Under the pieces are notes generated by a model, which did no database searches, was not told the DNA's origin, and saw nothing but the letters and a program-made list of their open reading frames with translations. From contig OZ251573.1 in the NCBI GenBank assembly GCA_965243545.1, positions 3,038,001-3,102,000 of the forward strand: a DNA stretch of 64,000 bases, given 5' to 3'. The position numbers and the translations under genes are program-made. Below, one piece after another: positions 53,169-62,243 of this stretch. The stretch's first letter is position 1, and each line of letters starts with the position of its first letter. This DNA comes from CATQHW01 sp965243545 (lineage in GTDB: Bacteria; Spirochaetota; Spirochaetia; SZUA-6; Bin103).

Positions 53169-54958
53169 ACAGTCGCATTTTGGGCCTCCTCTACCAGCGC
53201 GCGCACGATCGTATGCGCGACCATGAAGGGCTCTTGCCTCAAGAAGCGTTCGATGAGTTGATGAAATTCCTATTCTACAAGGATTGTTCGGAGACCTCCC
53301 ACGAACTTGGTGATCCGTCAGTGCACACCACCGAAGTGACTCCCGCGGCGATGCGGGACACGTTCAGGACCGAACTGCAACGCCGCGCTCCCTGGGCCCT
53401 TCATCTCTGGCCCGGATGCGATTTCCAACTTTCGGATCGCACCCTGTCCGATCTCCACCACCTGTTTGCGGATATCGAGTTGACGAAACTTCCGCTTGAT
53501 CTCCGTAGTACTGCCCTTTCGACGTTCCTCACTTCCGACGTTCGCAGAGGCCTCGGAATATTCCCTACTCCCATCGAGGTCGTCCGCTCAATGATCGAGA
53601 TCGTAGCACCGTCTCCTCATGACGTCGTTATGGACCCGGCGTGCGGTACCGGCACCTTCCTGATCGAAGCCGCCCGGTTCATCGCCGCCCGCCGGCCATC
53701 TCCGGTCCGAACCACCGTGTACGGCATCGACAAGAATCCTCGCGTCCTTCTTCTTGCTGATTTCAACCTCCGCCATATTCCCGACGTCGTGTTCGAGCGA
53801 GAATGCCTTGACTCCCTGAAACAGCTCCGACACCCTCCCGCCGCGCTCTCCGGCCTTGGCCCCAACTCGGTCGACGTCATCCTCACAAACCCACCATTCG
53901 GCGTAACGGTCACCCAGGACGCCAATCTCAGTCTCTTCGACATACATGCGGACAGCTCCCCTCGTGAGCGCACCAGAACATCCAGCGAGGTTCTTTTCGT
54001 CCAACTCTGCCTGGATCTGCTTCGCCCCGGCGGCCGTCTCGGAATCGTCCTCCCCCGAAGTGTCATTACCAATGAGAGCATCGGCGAACAGCGAGGCGCG
54101 ATAGACCGGATGGGATACCTGACGGATCTCATCGATCTGCCCCCGGAGACCTTCGTTTCGACAGGAACGCAAACCACTACTGTCGCTGCCTTTTTCCGAA
54201 AGCACTCCGTAGAAGACACCCGCGAGTCGAAAACGGTCCGAGTTTGCCACGTGACCAATGTCGGCTTCGATACAACGGGGCGACATAGAAACGGAAACGA
54301 GTTACCGAGAGTAGCAGCGAATCTCGCGAAACCCGACCCGTCAGGTCATCCGACCGTAACGGCCTACACCGATATCGCGCCGACCGAGACATTACAGCGA
54401 GCAGCGCAGTTTCTCTTTAACCGCAACGGACACCGCGTCGGTAAAGCGCTGAGAGAATATGTCGAGTCCGCCCACACCGGCCGGACCCCGGCGCGGAGCG
54501 CGTACACCGATCACGGCGTGTTCATTCTCAAAGTCGGCAACCTGACGGGCCGCGGCATTGATTGGGCGCCTCGCGACCGGAATTTCATCGCCGATGCCGA
54601 AGGTGTGCGGCGGTTACGTAACCCTGATCTTGGCCTGCGAAAAGGCGACGTCGTCCTGACGTCGTCAGCGCATGCGGCACGCTACATCGCAAAGAAGGTC
54701 GATTTGGTGGCGCACATTCCCGAAGAATACGACACCGTAACGTTTGTCGGCGAGATGATCCGGCTCAGGGCGGCGCCAGGCGTCGATCCGTTTGTCCTGC
54801 TTGCCGCTCTCAGGCACCCACGAGTCCGTGGCGACCTTCAAGCAAGCGTGCGTGGACAAACGGCGCATCTCAACCCATGTGACCTGATCGATGTCAGAAT
54901 ACCTTACGATCTGCGAGTCCCGGACCGTCATCTAACCCCAAGTTCCAGAGGGAAATGA
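53165..54958 (+). pseudogene. N6-adenine DNA methyltransferase of locus 3, C-terminus cut by IS1634-like element
   Basis: 597 visible residues: a HsdM-type methyltransferase with motif I DPACGTGTF at 157-165 and motif IV TNPPFGVTV from 241, then a region from about 430 resembling a type I specificity half (KVGNLTGRGIDWAPRDRNFI, KGDVVLTSSAHAARYIAKKV, LNPCDLIDVRIPYDL). The frame now ends in LTPSSRGK within the IS terminal repeat. Removing the IS restores ...HLTEVAAMLRNEADLAFELC... and ends at 56956, adding 35 codons of a coiled-coil tail usual for such proteins. The catalytic domain is intact, so activity may persist. It overlaps the aldolase gene (ATGA) but is AT-richer, suggesting acquisition. 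Confidence 0.88.
54931..54936. repeat. Target-site duplication (left) of IS1634-like element
   Basis: TCTAAC directly precedes the left terminal repeat and recurs at 56842-56847 directly after the right one. It lies in codons of the methyltransferase gene, and joining the two flanks keeps its frame. Confidence 0.85.
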
Positions 54959-55014
54959 CCGGTAACTTGTTGACTGACAGATAGTTGACGTGAATTTCGC
55001 TGGTGATGTTCTGG

Positions 55015-56658
55015 CTACATCTTGGGCGTCACGCCGAGTAACTCGAAGCAGCGCTGCTGCACCGCCGTCGGCTCGCTCTGCATCGTGAACGTAGCGCCGC
55101 TGTCCGCCATCCGCATCTGGTTGGCGGTCAGCGTCCCCAACTCCGCCAGCAAGCCCCGAAAGCTGTGCACCGGCAGATCGTCGGCCGTCCGCTTGCGCGC
55201 CGCCTTCGCCCGCGCCGCAGGCGACCGCTGCGCCGCCTGCACCACCGACTCCCGCTGCTCCCGCGCCGCCTCCGGGTCGTGGTCATCGAACAGCACCGGC
55301 GCCAGCTTGCCGCGCATGTGCCACTCCACGTAGTAGGCCAGCATGCAGAGCAACACATGGGCGCGGACCCGCTGCGGGCGCCGGTGGTAGATCGGGCGCA
55401 CCTTCAAGTCGACCGTCTTCATGCTGCGGAACGCGCGCTCCACCTTCGACAGGCCCTTGTAGGCGCCGACCGTCTGCGCCGCATCGAACAACTCGGGCTC
55501 CACGTTGGCGCGCACGATGTACAGCCCGTCCAGGGCTTCCTCTGCGGCGATCTTCTCCTGATCGCGGCGAAAGCTGAACGAATCGTCGCTGATCTCGGTG
55601 ATGAAGTGCTTGGCCATCTTGCGCCGATTGACCACCTTGCCGACCCGCACGCCGATCTGTCCGGCGTCGCGCAGCGGCCGGTTGGCGCGCTGCGTGGCCT
55701 GCACGATCGGCGCCAGCAACTGCTCGGTGTCAGCCAACAGCTCCCGCCGCTTGCGGCGCCGCTGCTCGGCCAGCACCGGGTTGCGGCACACGATCAGCCG
55801 CTCGCCGGGGAAATCGGGGCTGCTGATCTCCGCCAGGTCGCGCTCATCGAACAGCGACCGCTTCACCCGGCCGGCATCCACCAGCTTGCGGATGGTGGGC
55901 GCGCGCAAGGTGGTGATCCAGCGCAGACCGTCGATGCCTTGCAGGTCTTCGCGGATGCGCGCCCCGGTCAGCGTGCCGCGGTCGCCGACCAGCACCACCC
56001 GGTTGAGCCCGAAACGGCCGCGAATCTTGTCCACCTGCGCGGCGACCGTTCCGGGATCGCTGGTGGAGCCCGGAAACACTTCGACCGCCACCGGACACCC
56101 GGCGGCCGGCGAAGTAGCTGGACGTCAGATCGTAGAGGACCAGCGTGTTGTCGCGCAGATGGCGTTGCGCCAGGCGCTGTTCGATTTCGTGTTGGCGTCC
56201 GCCAGCCAGTCCATGGCCGCGTACAACTCGTTCTCATCGACGGCGCCGAGGTCGAGCAACTGGCCGAGGGAGGAGACGGCGGTCTGCGAGGTAAGGCCGC
56301 GGGCGGTGGCGAGCTTGGAACGGGCGTCGATGACGCGGGCGACGATCATGGCGACGACCAGGGAGCGCAGGCGGTCGGCGCGGCGTGCGATGAGGGTATG
56401 CAGGCCGAGTTGCTTGAGGCAGCCGAGCACGGCGGCGACGTGGCCGTGGGGGAAGCTGCGGACGATGGACCAGAGGTCGTGTGCGGAGCGGAGGGCGATA
56501 CCGCCCTTGAGGAGGATGCGCAGGCCGTCGATGACGTGTGGCGGGCACTTGGAGAGGTTGGCGAGGGTGCGCTTTTTGACCTTGCCGTTCAGGCGGTAGG
56601 ACTCGCGGAGGAGGATGGCTGGGGGCGAGTTGCGGTTGGGCACGCAGTCGATGTACAT
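55015..56658 (-). pseudogene. IS1634-like transposase, frameshifted and internally deleted
   Basis: Two frames together encode most of an IS1634/IS4-type DDE transposase. The N-terminal part runs from the ATG at 56658 and continues in register to about 56190 (GLTSQTAVSSLGQLLDLGAV). There a shift is needed to read EIEQRLAQRHLRDNTLVLYD-LTSSYF, which carries the first catalytic Asp. A second break follows where FAGRR runs into CPVAVEVFPGSTSDP: the usual intervening segment is missing, apparently by deletion between similar CP-V/LA codons. The C-terminal part from 56091 has the second Asp (VLVGDRGTLT) and the Glu region (LSKVERAFRSMKTVDL). It is not functional as it stands. Confidence 0.88.
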
Positions 56659-56706
56659 GGATACGTCTACCGGAGGAGAAGATAGACAATAAGCGAATGA
56701 AAGTCA

Positions 56707-56805
56707 AATAGTTATGAAGCATGTTTTCGGATGGAAGCGCGTTATTTACATGGACACGATTCAACGGCCCGTCAGATACATAAGGACATATCACATAACT
56801 ATTTA
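56707..56805. repeat. Inverted repeat inside the IS1634-like element
   Basis: AAATAGTTATG (56707-56717) and CATAACTATTT (56795-56805) are perfect 11-bp inverted repeats separated by 77 bases, between the transposase start and the right end. They could form a large stem in the transposase leader or a subterminal transposase-binding pair. A related sequence, AGATAGTTGACG, is at 54979 near the other end. Confidence 0.5.
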
Positions 56806-56841
56806 GGTCGAATTATCGCCCGAAATCCGCTGGAACTTGGG

Positions 56842-56847
56842 TCTAAC
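56842..56847. repeat. Target-site duplication (right) of IS1634-like element
   Basis: TCTAAC, identical to 54931-54936, directly outside the right inverted repeat. The methyltransferase reading frame resumes immediately after it. Confidence 0.85.
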
Positions 56848-56848
56848 C

Positions 56849-56956
56849 GAAGTTGCTGCGATGTTGCGTAATGAAGCCGATCTTGCGTTCGAGCTATGCA
56901 AAATCGCCGCAAGGGCGGCGCAGCTTTTAACGTCAGCGAAATCCGCGCCGGTATGA
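56849..56956 (+). pseudogene. Detached 3' end of the locus 3 methyltransferase gene
   Basis: Read in the frame that continues CTA-ACC of the methyltransferase, this segment gives EVAAMLRNEADLAFELCK, then IAARAAQLLTSAKSAPV and a TGA at 56954-56956. The 35 codons form a helical, coiled-coil-like tail. They are separated from the main part only by the IS1634-like element. The segment overlaps the convergent nuclease pseudogene by 24 bases, the likely ancestral arrangement of the two genes. Confidence 0.85.
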
Positions 56957-57696
56957 CCTCCGCTGCGGAGAAGCATGGTCGGTATCACGCAGATCCAGGG
57001 CGAGTCTCTGTGCCCCATCCAATCCGCTCTCCTCGGCCAAACGATATCCGTAATCACCGGCTCGCGATCTCAGAATGTCTCGCTCCTCTCGGTTTAGCTT
57101 GGATAGAGGCATCGGCACCGGCTTGAGGGTTCGGCGATCTGTCATAGGTTCGACGTACTCCAATATGTCGACATGAGGATCGCTTGTCGCATTGCTCGCG
57201 ATACAATGGAACGTGCGCACCGGATTGCACATGTAGAACTGGAACGAATCAGGCCAAAGATTCTTTGGAGCCGGCGTTCGCGTCGGAGATCGCTCAATAT
57301 GCGGATAATAGATATTGAGAAGGTAGTTTTTCATTATCGTCCTAAAGTGTTCGTGGCGCTGATGCTGCGGCCAAATCTCGAATACCTGGAACCGCAGGGC
57401 GGTCCAATCTTCCTTGTCAAAATACGGATAATCGCTTAGAATGAGGACAATCCTCGGTACGTTATCAAGCAGCGTCGCAAGCTCTTCGTCGCTTCTCACC
57501 GTGAATAACCACTTTGAGTCATTGTTGCGTGTGATGCTCCTGGATCTGCATTCAGGGCAGATGGTCTCTAAACGGGCAACCGCGGCCTTGCAAGTCATGC
57601 ACTTGTCGAGCTGGTCGACCCGAGAACATGACTTCACTTCGGAACCGTCGATGAGGTCGTGCCCGCGCGCGCCCGTTCGGGCACCTTCAACGCCGG
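56933..57696 (-). pseudogene. Main part of interrupted PD-(D/E)xK restriction endonuclease (locus 3)
   Basis: Reading from the left boundary of the IS481-like element: GVEGARTGARGHDLIDG-SEVKS-CSRVDQLDK, which supplies a D...ExK nuclease core (ID and EVK), then a zinc-ribbon-like CMTC...CPEC, then LVLILSDYPYFDKEDW-type sequence and a C-terminal region ending YGYRLAEESGLDG. The frame is open to the TGA at 56933. The N-terminal part lies beyond the IS at 60121-60297. Convergent to the methyltransferase, with its own XRE regulator upstream, it is the nuclease of locus 3. The GTG at 57637 seen as an ORF start is internal. Confidence 0.85.
57693..57696. repeat. Target-site duplication (left) of IS481-like copy 2
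   Basis: CCGG abuts TGTTGGATCCC and recurs at 60120-60123 outside the right end. Fusing the flanks through one CCGG restores the nuclease frame (LASLVTG-VEGARTG), which supports the assignment despite the short length. Confidence 0.8.
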
Positions 57697-57922
57697 TGTT
57701 GGATCCCGCATTGATTCGTAGAAGAGGGGCGGGATTTGCTCAGATTGATTCGTAGACGAATCGTGTGGGACGGGGGGCGAATGCGGGACAGGGGCCGGTA
57801 GCCGGAGAGGCCGTGGAGTGCGGGCCAGGGGCTGCGCCGGTGCTTGAAGTCGGGTATCCTGGGAGGATCAACCCGTAAGGAGAAAAGGCCCGCGCGGGAG
57901 ACCACCCGCCGGGCCGTGACCG

Positions 57923-58546
57923 GTGCAGCTTCGCTACCAAACGGGGCTCACCGGCGAGCAGTACGTTAGCACCAGGGCATGGCGCGACGCAAGGCTCGAC
58001 CGGTGCCCGAATCATGAGTCCGGCAGTTGCTCGTTCGCCCGGCACGGGACCTACCGGCGCAAGTGGCCGCGCGGGGCGCTGATCGCGCGCTGGTACTGCC
58101 CGGAGAGCCAGACCACCTTCAGCCTGCTGCCCGACTGCCTGGCGGCGCAGCTGCCCGGAACGCTGGAGGAACTGGAAGAGGCGGTCACCCACGCCGAGCA
58201 GTCGCCGAGTCTGATGAAGGCGGTCGCCAAGGCGCGCACCGACTACGTGGGGCTGCCCGGCGCGATGCGCTGGCTGGACCGCCGCGTGAAGCTGGTGCGG
58301 GCGGCGCTACGGGCGGTGATCCTCTCGCTGCCTGACGAACTGGCCGGCTGCCGCCCCGAACTGAGCGCCTGCCGCAAACGGTTGGGGACCAAGGCGGTGT
58401 TGGTGAGGCTGCGGACGCTGGCCGCCTCGTCGTTGCCGTCGCTGCCGGCGCCGCTCGGATTGCGCCCCCGCCTCGACGGGGCTGGGAATCCCACTTTTGG
58501 CCGGCAACAGCAGATGGGGGGTTCGCGCCGTCGGCAGCCTCCGTAG
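57923..58546 (+). CDS. IS-encoded zinc-ribbon protein
   Basis: 207 residues from a GTG at 57923. Residues about 28-60 contain CPNHESGSCSFARHGTYRRK and RWYCPESQTTFSLLP, Cys/His pairs typical of the small DNA-binding protein that accompanies IS481-like transposases with an ATPase helper. The rest is helical (AMRWLDRRVKLVRAALRAVI). The final Pro/Arg-rich stretch is probably not conserved. It precedes the transposase by 50 bases on the same strand. Confidence 0.75.
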   Translation: MQLRYQTGLTGEQYVSTRAWRDARLDRCPNHESGSCSFARHGTYRRKWPRGALIARWYCPESQTTFSLLPDCLAAQLPGTLEELEEAVTHAEQSPSLMKAVAKARTDYVGLPGAMRWLDRRVKLVRAALRAVILSLPDELAGCRPELSACRKRLGTKAVLVRLRTLAASSLPSLPAPLGLRPRLDGAGNPTFGRQQQMGGSRRRQPP

Positions 58547-58596
58547 TGTGTCGTCATCACCGGGTCGACGGACCCGAACAGCAAGGATCGACCGAC

Positions 58597-59692
58597 ATGA
58601 ATGACGACGAAGAAGCTCAGCGCCGCGAAGTGGCGCTGTTCCGCTACCGCTTGATCGCCGACTTGGCCCACCAGCCGCCCGGCGCGGTCGGGATCGGCGA
58701 GCAGTTGCGCGCGAAGGCCGCGCAGACCTACGACATTCCCGGCACGCCGCGCACCAGCGTGGCCGCCGAGACGCTGCGCGACTGGCTGCACGCCTATCGC
58801 TGCGGCGGCTTCGATGCGCTGTACCCCAAGCCGCGGGCTGACCGAGGCCAGCCGCGGCGGCTGCCGCCGCAGGCGGCCGAGTTGCTGATAGCGCTCAAGA
58901 CCGAGCACCCATCCTGGTCGGTGCGGCAGGTCATCAAGGAGGCGGCCAACGGCGGCCAACTCCCCGACGGCGTGCGCTTGGCGCGCTCCACCGTGCACCG
59001 GCTGCTGCGCGCCGAGGGGCTGATGAGCAGGCCGCAAGCCGCCGCCGACGGCGTCGACCGCCGCCGCTTCAGCTTCCGCTACCCCGGCCAGTTGTGGATG
59101 AGCGACGTCATGCACGGCCCGGCAGTCGCCGACGGCGGGCGCCGCCGCAAGACCTACCTCATCGCCTTCCTTGACGACGCCACCCGCCTGTGTCCGTTCG
59201 CCGCCTTCGCCCACGCCGAGAACACCGCCGCCTTCCTGCCGGTCTTCAAGCAGGCGCTCATCCGCCGCGGCGTGCCGCAACGGCTGTACGTCGACAACGG
59301 CGCCAACTATCGCTCCCAGCAACTGGCGCTGGTCTGCGCCAAGCTGCGCATCGCGCTGATCCACGCCCGCCCCTATCAGCCGCAGGGCAAGGGCAAGATC
59401 GAACGCTTCTTCCGCACCGTGCGCGACCAGTTGCTCGCCTTCCTCACCGCCGGCGACGGCGCCAGCCTCGATGCGCTCAACGGCCGCCTGGGCGCCTACC
59501 TGGAAGGCGAATATCACCGCGCCCCCCACAGCGGCCTGCGCGGCAGCACCCCGCATGAGCAGTGGGCGTTGAACACCGAGGAGGTGCGCTGCGTCGATGC
59601 GTGCTGCGACCTGGACGACCTGTTCCTGTTCGAGGCCAGGCGCCGCGTCATGAACGACCGCATCATCAGCCTCCACGGCCGCGTCTACGAAC
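58597..59692 (+). pseudogene. IS481-like transposase, C-terminus lost
   Basis: From the ATG at 58597, about 365 residues. An N-terminal helix-turn-helix (VAAETLRDWLHAYRCGGFDA-LYPKPRADRG) precedes the integrase core with DDE residues: Asp in WMSDVMHGP, Asp in LYVDNGANYRSQQ and Glu in QPQGKGKIERFFRTV. Near ISLHGRVYE the sequence jumps into ATPase DNA in another frame, so the annotated-looking frame that runs on to 60117 has a meaningless tail of about 140 residues. The catalytic core is complete and might still work if the C-terminus is dispensable. Confidence 0.85.
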
Positions 59693-59980
59693 ATGACCGT
59701 CCACGAGTCGCTTGCCCAGCGCATGGTCGTGCGCCATCACTTGGGCGGCCTGCAGCGCGAGGAACTCGACGGCTACCTCGCGCACCGTCTGCATCTGGCC
59801 GGCTGCGAGGTGCCGCTGTTCGAGCCGGCCGCCGCAGAGGCGCTGTTTCAGGCCTCCCGCGGGCTGCCTCGGCAGATCAACCGCATCGCCCACTACGCCT
59901 TGTCGGCCACCGCGCTCGACGATGCGCGCACGGTCACCGCCGAGCATCTGCAGACGGCCGTCGAAGAACTGCGCCTCTGA
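59693..59980 (+). pseudogene. C-terminal fragment of TniB/ExeA-like ATPase
   Basis: 95 codons, MTVHESLAQRMVVRHHLGGL ... ASRGLPRQINRIAHYALSAT, matching the end of the fragment at 4644-5078 with only a handful of differences. Walker A and B are both missing. The ATG is an internal Met of the original gene. Confidence 0.85.
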
Positions 59981-60119
59981 TGCCGACGCCGCCGACCGCC
60001 ATGGCTACCGAGGCGCTGTCCCGCAGTCTTTCGCCTGACGGGAGAATCCGGGACATCCCGAGACTTCTCCAGACGATTTATTCCGGGATTCCATCGGCGA
60101 GATTATGTGGGATCTAACA

Positions 60120-60123
60120 CCGG
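60120..60123. repeat. Target-site duplication (right) of IS481-like copy 2
   Basis: CCGG, the partner of 57693-57696. The nuclease N-terminal region begins immediately to the right, on the minus strand. Confidence 0.8.
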
Positions 60124-60297
60124 TCACCAAAGAAGCAAGATGTTGACCCGGATACCCTATTCTGATGTTGGGCGTCTGTTTCGTAAACTTGGCCACTTCA
60201 CAAGATCTCTGCGCGGGAGCAGGATCAACTCCATCAACATCTTCGTGATGTGCGAAGGATTGTCCCCGAGGGTAACATGAGCGCGGTCGGGTGTCAT
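60121..60297 (-). pseudogene. N-terminal part of the locus 3 restriction endonuclease, frameshifted
   Basis: From the ATG at 60297, which overlaps the XRE stop as ATGA, the frame gives MTPDRAHVTLGDNPSHITKM, then LMELILLPRRDLVKW. A shift at about 60190 is then needed to continue as AKFTKQTPNIRIGYPGQHLA-SLVTG, which joins across the CCGG duplication to the main part at 57696. In the second frame the gene reads into the IS; in the first it stops after about 49 codons. The nuclease is therefore inactivated at least twice. The QTPNIRIGYPGQH segment is what I would expect before the catalytic core. Confidence 0.8.
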
Positions 60298-60539
60298 CGG
60301 TCGTCGCCACAAATCCGGCTGAACCAGTCGATCCGCTTTCCGAGCGCCTGGGCTATATCTTCCAGTTCAATGATGTCCACACGACGCTCGCCAAGCTCGC
60401 ACTTGGACACCCAGCTCTGAGAGCGGCCGATGGCGCGCGCGAGTTCGCTTTGGGTCAAGCCGGCTTCGGTCCGTGCCTGGAGCAGACGATTACGGAATTC
60501 TCTATAACGAGGCGAGTGCAGCGCTCTTGAGGAACCCAC
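60294..60539 (-). CDS. XRE-family controller-like regulator (locus 3)
   Basis: 81 residues from a GTG at 60539; longer upstream frames lack support. HTH region AGLTQSELARAIGRSQSWVS-KCELGERRVDIIELEDIA is closely similar in pattern and size to the locus 2 regulator (82 residues). The stop overlaps the nuclease ATG (ATGA), as at locus 2. An operator-like site lies 26 bp upstream. The gene is intact even though its nuclease is destroyed, so the regulator may still act, perhaps also on the locus 2 operator. Confidence 0.85.
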   Translation of the reverse strand: MGSSRALHSPRYREFRNRLLQARTEAGLTQSELARAIGRSQSWVSKCELGERRVDIIELEDIAQALGKRIDWFSRICGDDR

Positions 60540-60565
60540 GATTCGGAGGTATGTAGCCAAGCTTC

Positions 60566-60588
60566 GCATACCCCATAACGGAATATGG
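60566..60588. promoter_or_regulatory. Operator-like site of the locus 3 XRE gene
   Basis: Arms GCATACCC and GAATATGG around CATAACG form an imperfect palindrome. Aligned with the perfect one at 6140-6162, 16 of 23 positions agree, including ATA, CC, ATAA and GG at the same spacings. It lies 26 bp before the XRE start, close to the 29 bp at locus 2. On the plus strand the spacing GCTTCG-17-TATGGA mimics the locus 2 promoter but is weak. Confidence 0.6.
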
Positions 60589-60749
60589 AAGCGCGTCAGG
60601 TGTTTCAGGAGGGCCAATCGAAGTCCGTGCCCTTCAGGAAGGATTCATGGCATGCTTGACTGGCAGGGCCATGCGGGAGTCGGTCGGCTCTCGCCGGCGT
60701 CGCGCATTCGGCGCGAGCTTTGATCGTGACCGAACAGGGGAATGGACGT

Positions 60750-62204
60750 ATGGAGATCGTGACCGACGAGCTGGCGCTCAACTACCATCTGATGCATCCG
60801 GGCGGCGACAGCGCGCCGGGCGATCCGAACGCCGCCTACTACCTGGACGGCGTCTACCACCTCCACTACATCCTGCGGCATCCCTGGCGCGGCTCGGCGT
60901 CGTTCTCGTTCATCCACGTCACCAGCCCGGACATGCTGCACTGGACGTGGCGGACCACGAAGCTGCAGCCGTCCTTCACCGGGCACGGGATGTTCAGCGG
61001 CACCGGATTCATCACCAAGGAGGGGAAGCCGGCGGCGATCTACGCCGGTGTCTGCGAACCGCGCCGCACCTTCCTGGCGATCGCCGACGACAACGACCTC
61101 AGTTCCTGGCAGAAGCCGTACGCGGTCGCGCCGGCCAGCGGGCGCGCGCAGCTGCTGGGCGATCCCGACCTGTTCCGGGTCGGCGGCACGTACTACGCCT
61201 ACGCGGCGGCCGGCAATCTGCCGCTCTGCAAGTCGACCGACCTGGTCGACTGGACCTGGGTCGGCCGGCTCATGCAGCGCGAGATGCCGGACGTCGCCCT
61301 GGGCGAGGACACCTCCTGCGCCAATCTGTTTCCGATCGGCGAACGCTGGATGCTGCTCTGCATCAGCCACCAGCTCGGCTGCCGGTACTACCTGGGCGAC
61401 TGGGACGCGGAGGCCGAGCAGTTCGTTCCGGACCGGCACGGACGCATGAACTGGCGGCGCGCCGTCCAGCCGCTTGCCGATCCGGTCTGCCGCGACTTCT
61501 TCGCGCCGGAGAGCGTGCTGACGCCGGACGGCCGGCGGGTGATGTGGGCGTGGCTGGCGACCGCCGACCCGGCGATCGACCGGCGCACCGTGCAGTCCCT
61601 TCCGCGCGAGCTGAGCCTGCACGACGACGGCAGCCTGCGCATCGAGCCGCTCCGGGAGCTGGCGTCGCTGCGCCGCGATCCCGTCACGATCCGCGGCGCG
61701 ACCGTTGCGCCCCCGGACGCGGCGCGGGATGCTGCCTCCGGCGCCGGCGCCCGCATCGCCGACCTGGACGGCGACTCGTTCGAGATACGCATAACCGTCG
61801 ACCGCGCGCAGGCGGAGCGGAAACGATTCGGCGTCCGGTTGTTTGCCGATGACCGCCACGACGGGCTGCTCGTGCTGCTGCGGCCGGAGACCGGCACGCT
61901 CTGCGTCGGCGACACCGAGGCGCCGTTCGCCGTGGCCGACCTGCCGGCGGGCGAGGACCTGGAACTGCGCATCTTTGTCGACAAGTACTTGGTGGAGGTA
62001 TTCGCCAACGGCCGCCAAGCCGCGCTGAGCGCGTTCATGGGGTACCGCGGCGGCGGCGCGCAGCTGCGCGGCTACGTCTTTGGCGGCAGCGGCGCGGCCG
62101 CCCCGGCTACCTTTCGCAGCGTGGAGACGTGGCGGCTGCAGCCGGCAAACCAGGGGTTCTTGGCGGCGCGCGACAACCGCATCTGGCAGCCGGACACCGG
62201 GTAG
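60750..62204 (+). CDS. Glycoside hydrolase family 32-like enzyme
   Basis: 484 residues from the ATG at 60750 (an ATG at 60735 and a TTG at 60720 are alternatives). A five-bladed propeller pattern: NYHLMHPGGDSAPGDPNAAY-YLDGVYHLHY is the GH32 N-terminal motif, although the classical NDPNG nucleophile sequence is altered to GDPNAAY; GDPDLFRVGGTYYAY corresponds to the RDP region, and DFFAPESVLTPDGR to the acid/base Glu. The C-terminal beta-sandwich is seen in LRIFVDKYLVEVFANGRQAA. It would act on beta-fructosides such as sucrose or fructan. No signal peptide and no sugar transporter nearby. Confidence 0.8.
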   Translation: MEIVTDELALNYHLMHPGGDSAPGDPNAAYYLDGVYHLHYILRHPWRGSASFSFIHVTSPDMLHWTWRTTKLQPSFTGHGMFSGTGFITKEGKPAAIYAGVCEPRRTFLAIADDNDLSSWQKPYAVAPASGRAQLLGDPDLFRVGGTYYAYAAAGNLPLCKSTDLVDWTWVGRLMQREMPDVALGEDTSCANLFPIGERWMLLCISHQLGCRYYLGDWDAEAEQFVPDRHGRMNWRRAVQPLADPVCRDFFAPESVLTPDGRRVMWAWLATADPAIDRRTVQSLPRELSLHDDGSLRIEPLRELASLRRDPVTIRGATVAPPDAARDAASGAGARIADLDGDSFEIRITVDRAQAERKRFGVRLFADDRHDGLLVLLRPETGTLCVGDTEAPFAVADLPAGEDLELRIFVDKYLVEVFANGRQAALSAFMGYRGGGAQLRGYVFGGSGAAAPATFRSVETWRLQPANQGFLAARDNRIWQPDTG

Positions 62205-62243
62205 ACCGCGCGGCTGCGGCGCGCGGCCGTCAGCACTACCGTA

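Larger units (their letters stand above)
54937..56841 (-). mobile_element. IS1634-like insertion sequence
   Basis: A 1905-bp element bounded by perfect 12-bp inverted repeats, CCCAAGTTCCAG at 54937-54948 and CTGGAACTTGGG at 56830-56841, with weaker similarity continuing inwards for about 50 bp. It is flanked by the 6-bp direct repeat TCTAAC. It carries one transposase gene on the minus strand, now broken. The insertion split the 3' end of the locus 3 methyltransferase. Family assignment (IS1634 within the IS4 group) comes from the transposase sequence. Confidence 0.88.
57697..60119 (+). mobile_element. IS481-like three-gene element, copy 2, internally deleted
   Basis: A 2423-bp element with terminal repeats TGTTGGATCCC (57697-57707) and its complement form GGGATCTAACA (60109-60119, one mismatch), flanked by CCGG. 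It encodes a zinc-ribbon protein, a DDE integrase-core transposase and the C-terminal third of a TniB/ExeA-like ATPase. Near 59692 the transposase runs directly into the ATPase sequence, so the transposase C-terminus and the ATPase N-terminal two-thirds were deleted. The first 226 bp are leader without a gene. It interrupts the locus 3 nuclease. The right about 430 bp are nearly identical to copy 1. Confidence 0.88.

Noticed and set aside
56707..56805. A separate 99-bp miniature element with 11-bp inverted repeats
   Set aside because: The repeats lie inside the IS1634-like element, whose true ends and TCTAAC duplication are at 54937 and 56841.
56803..57057. An 84-codon minus-strand frame taken at first as the C-terminus of the locus 3 nuclease
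   Set aside because: Removing the IS shows that 56849-56956 encodes the methyltransferase tail on the plus strand, so this frame is its antisense.
58546..60117. A single 523-residue transposase
   Set aside because: Only residues up to about 59692 are transposase; the rest is ATPase DNA read in the wrong frame after an internal deletion.
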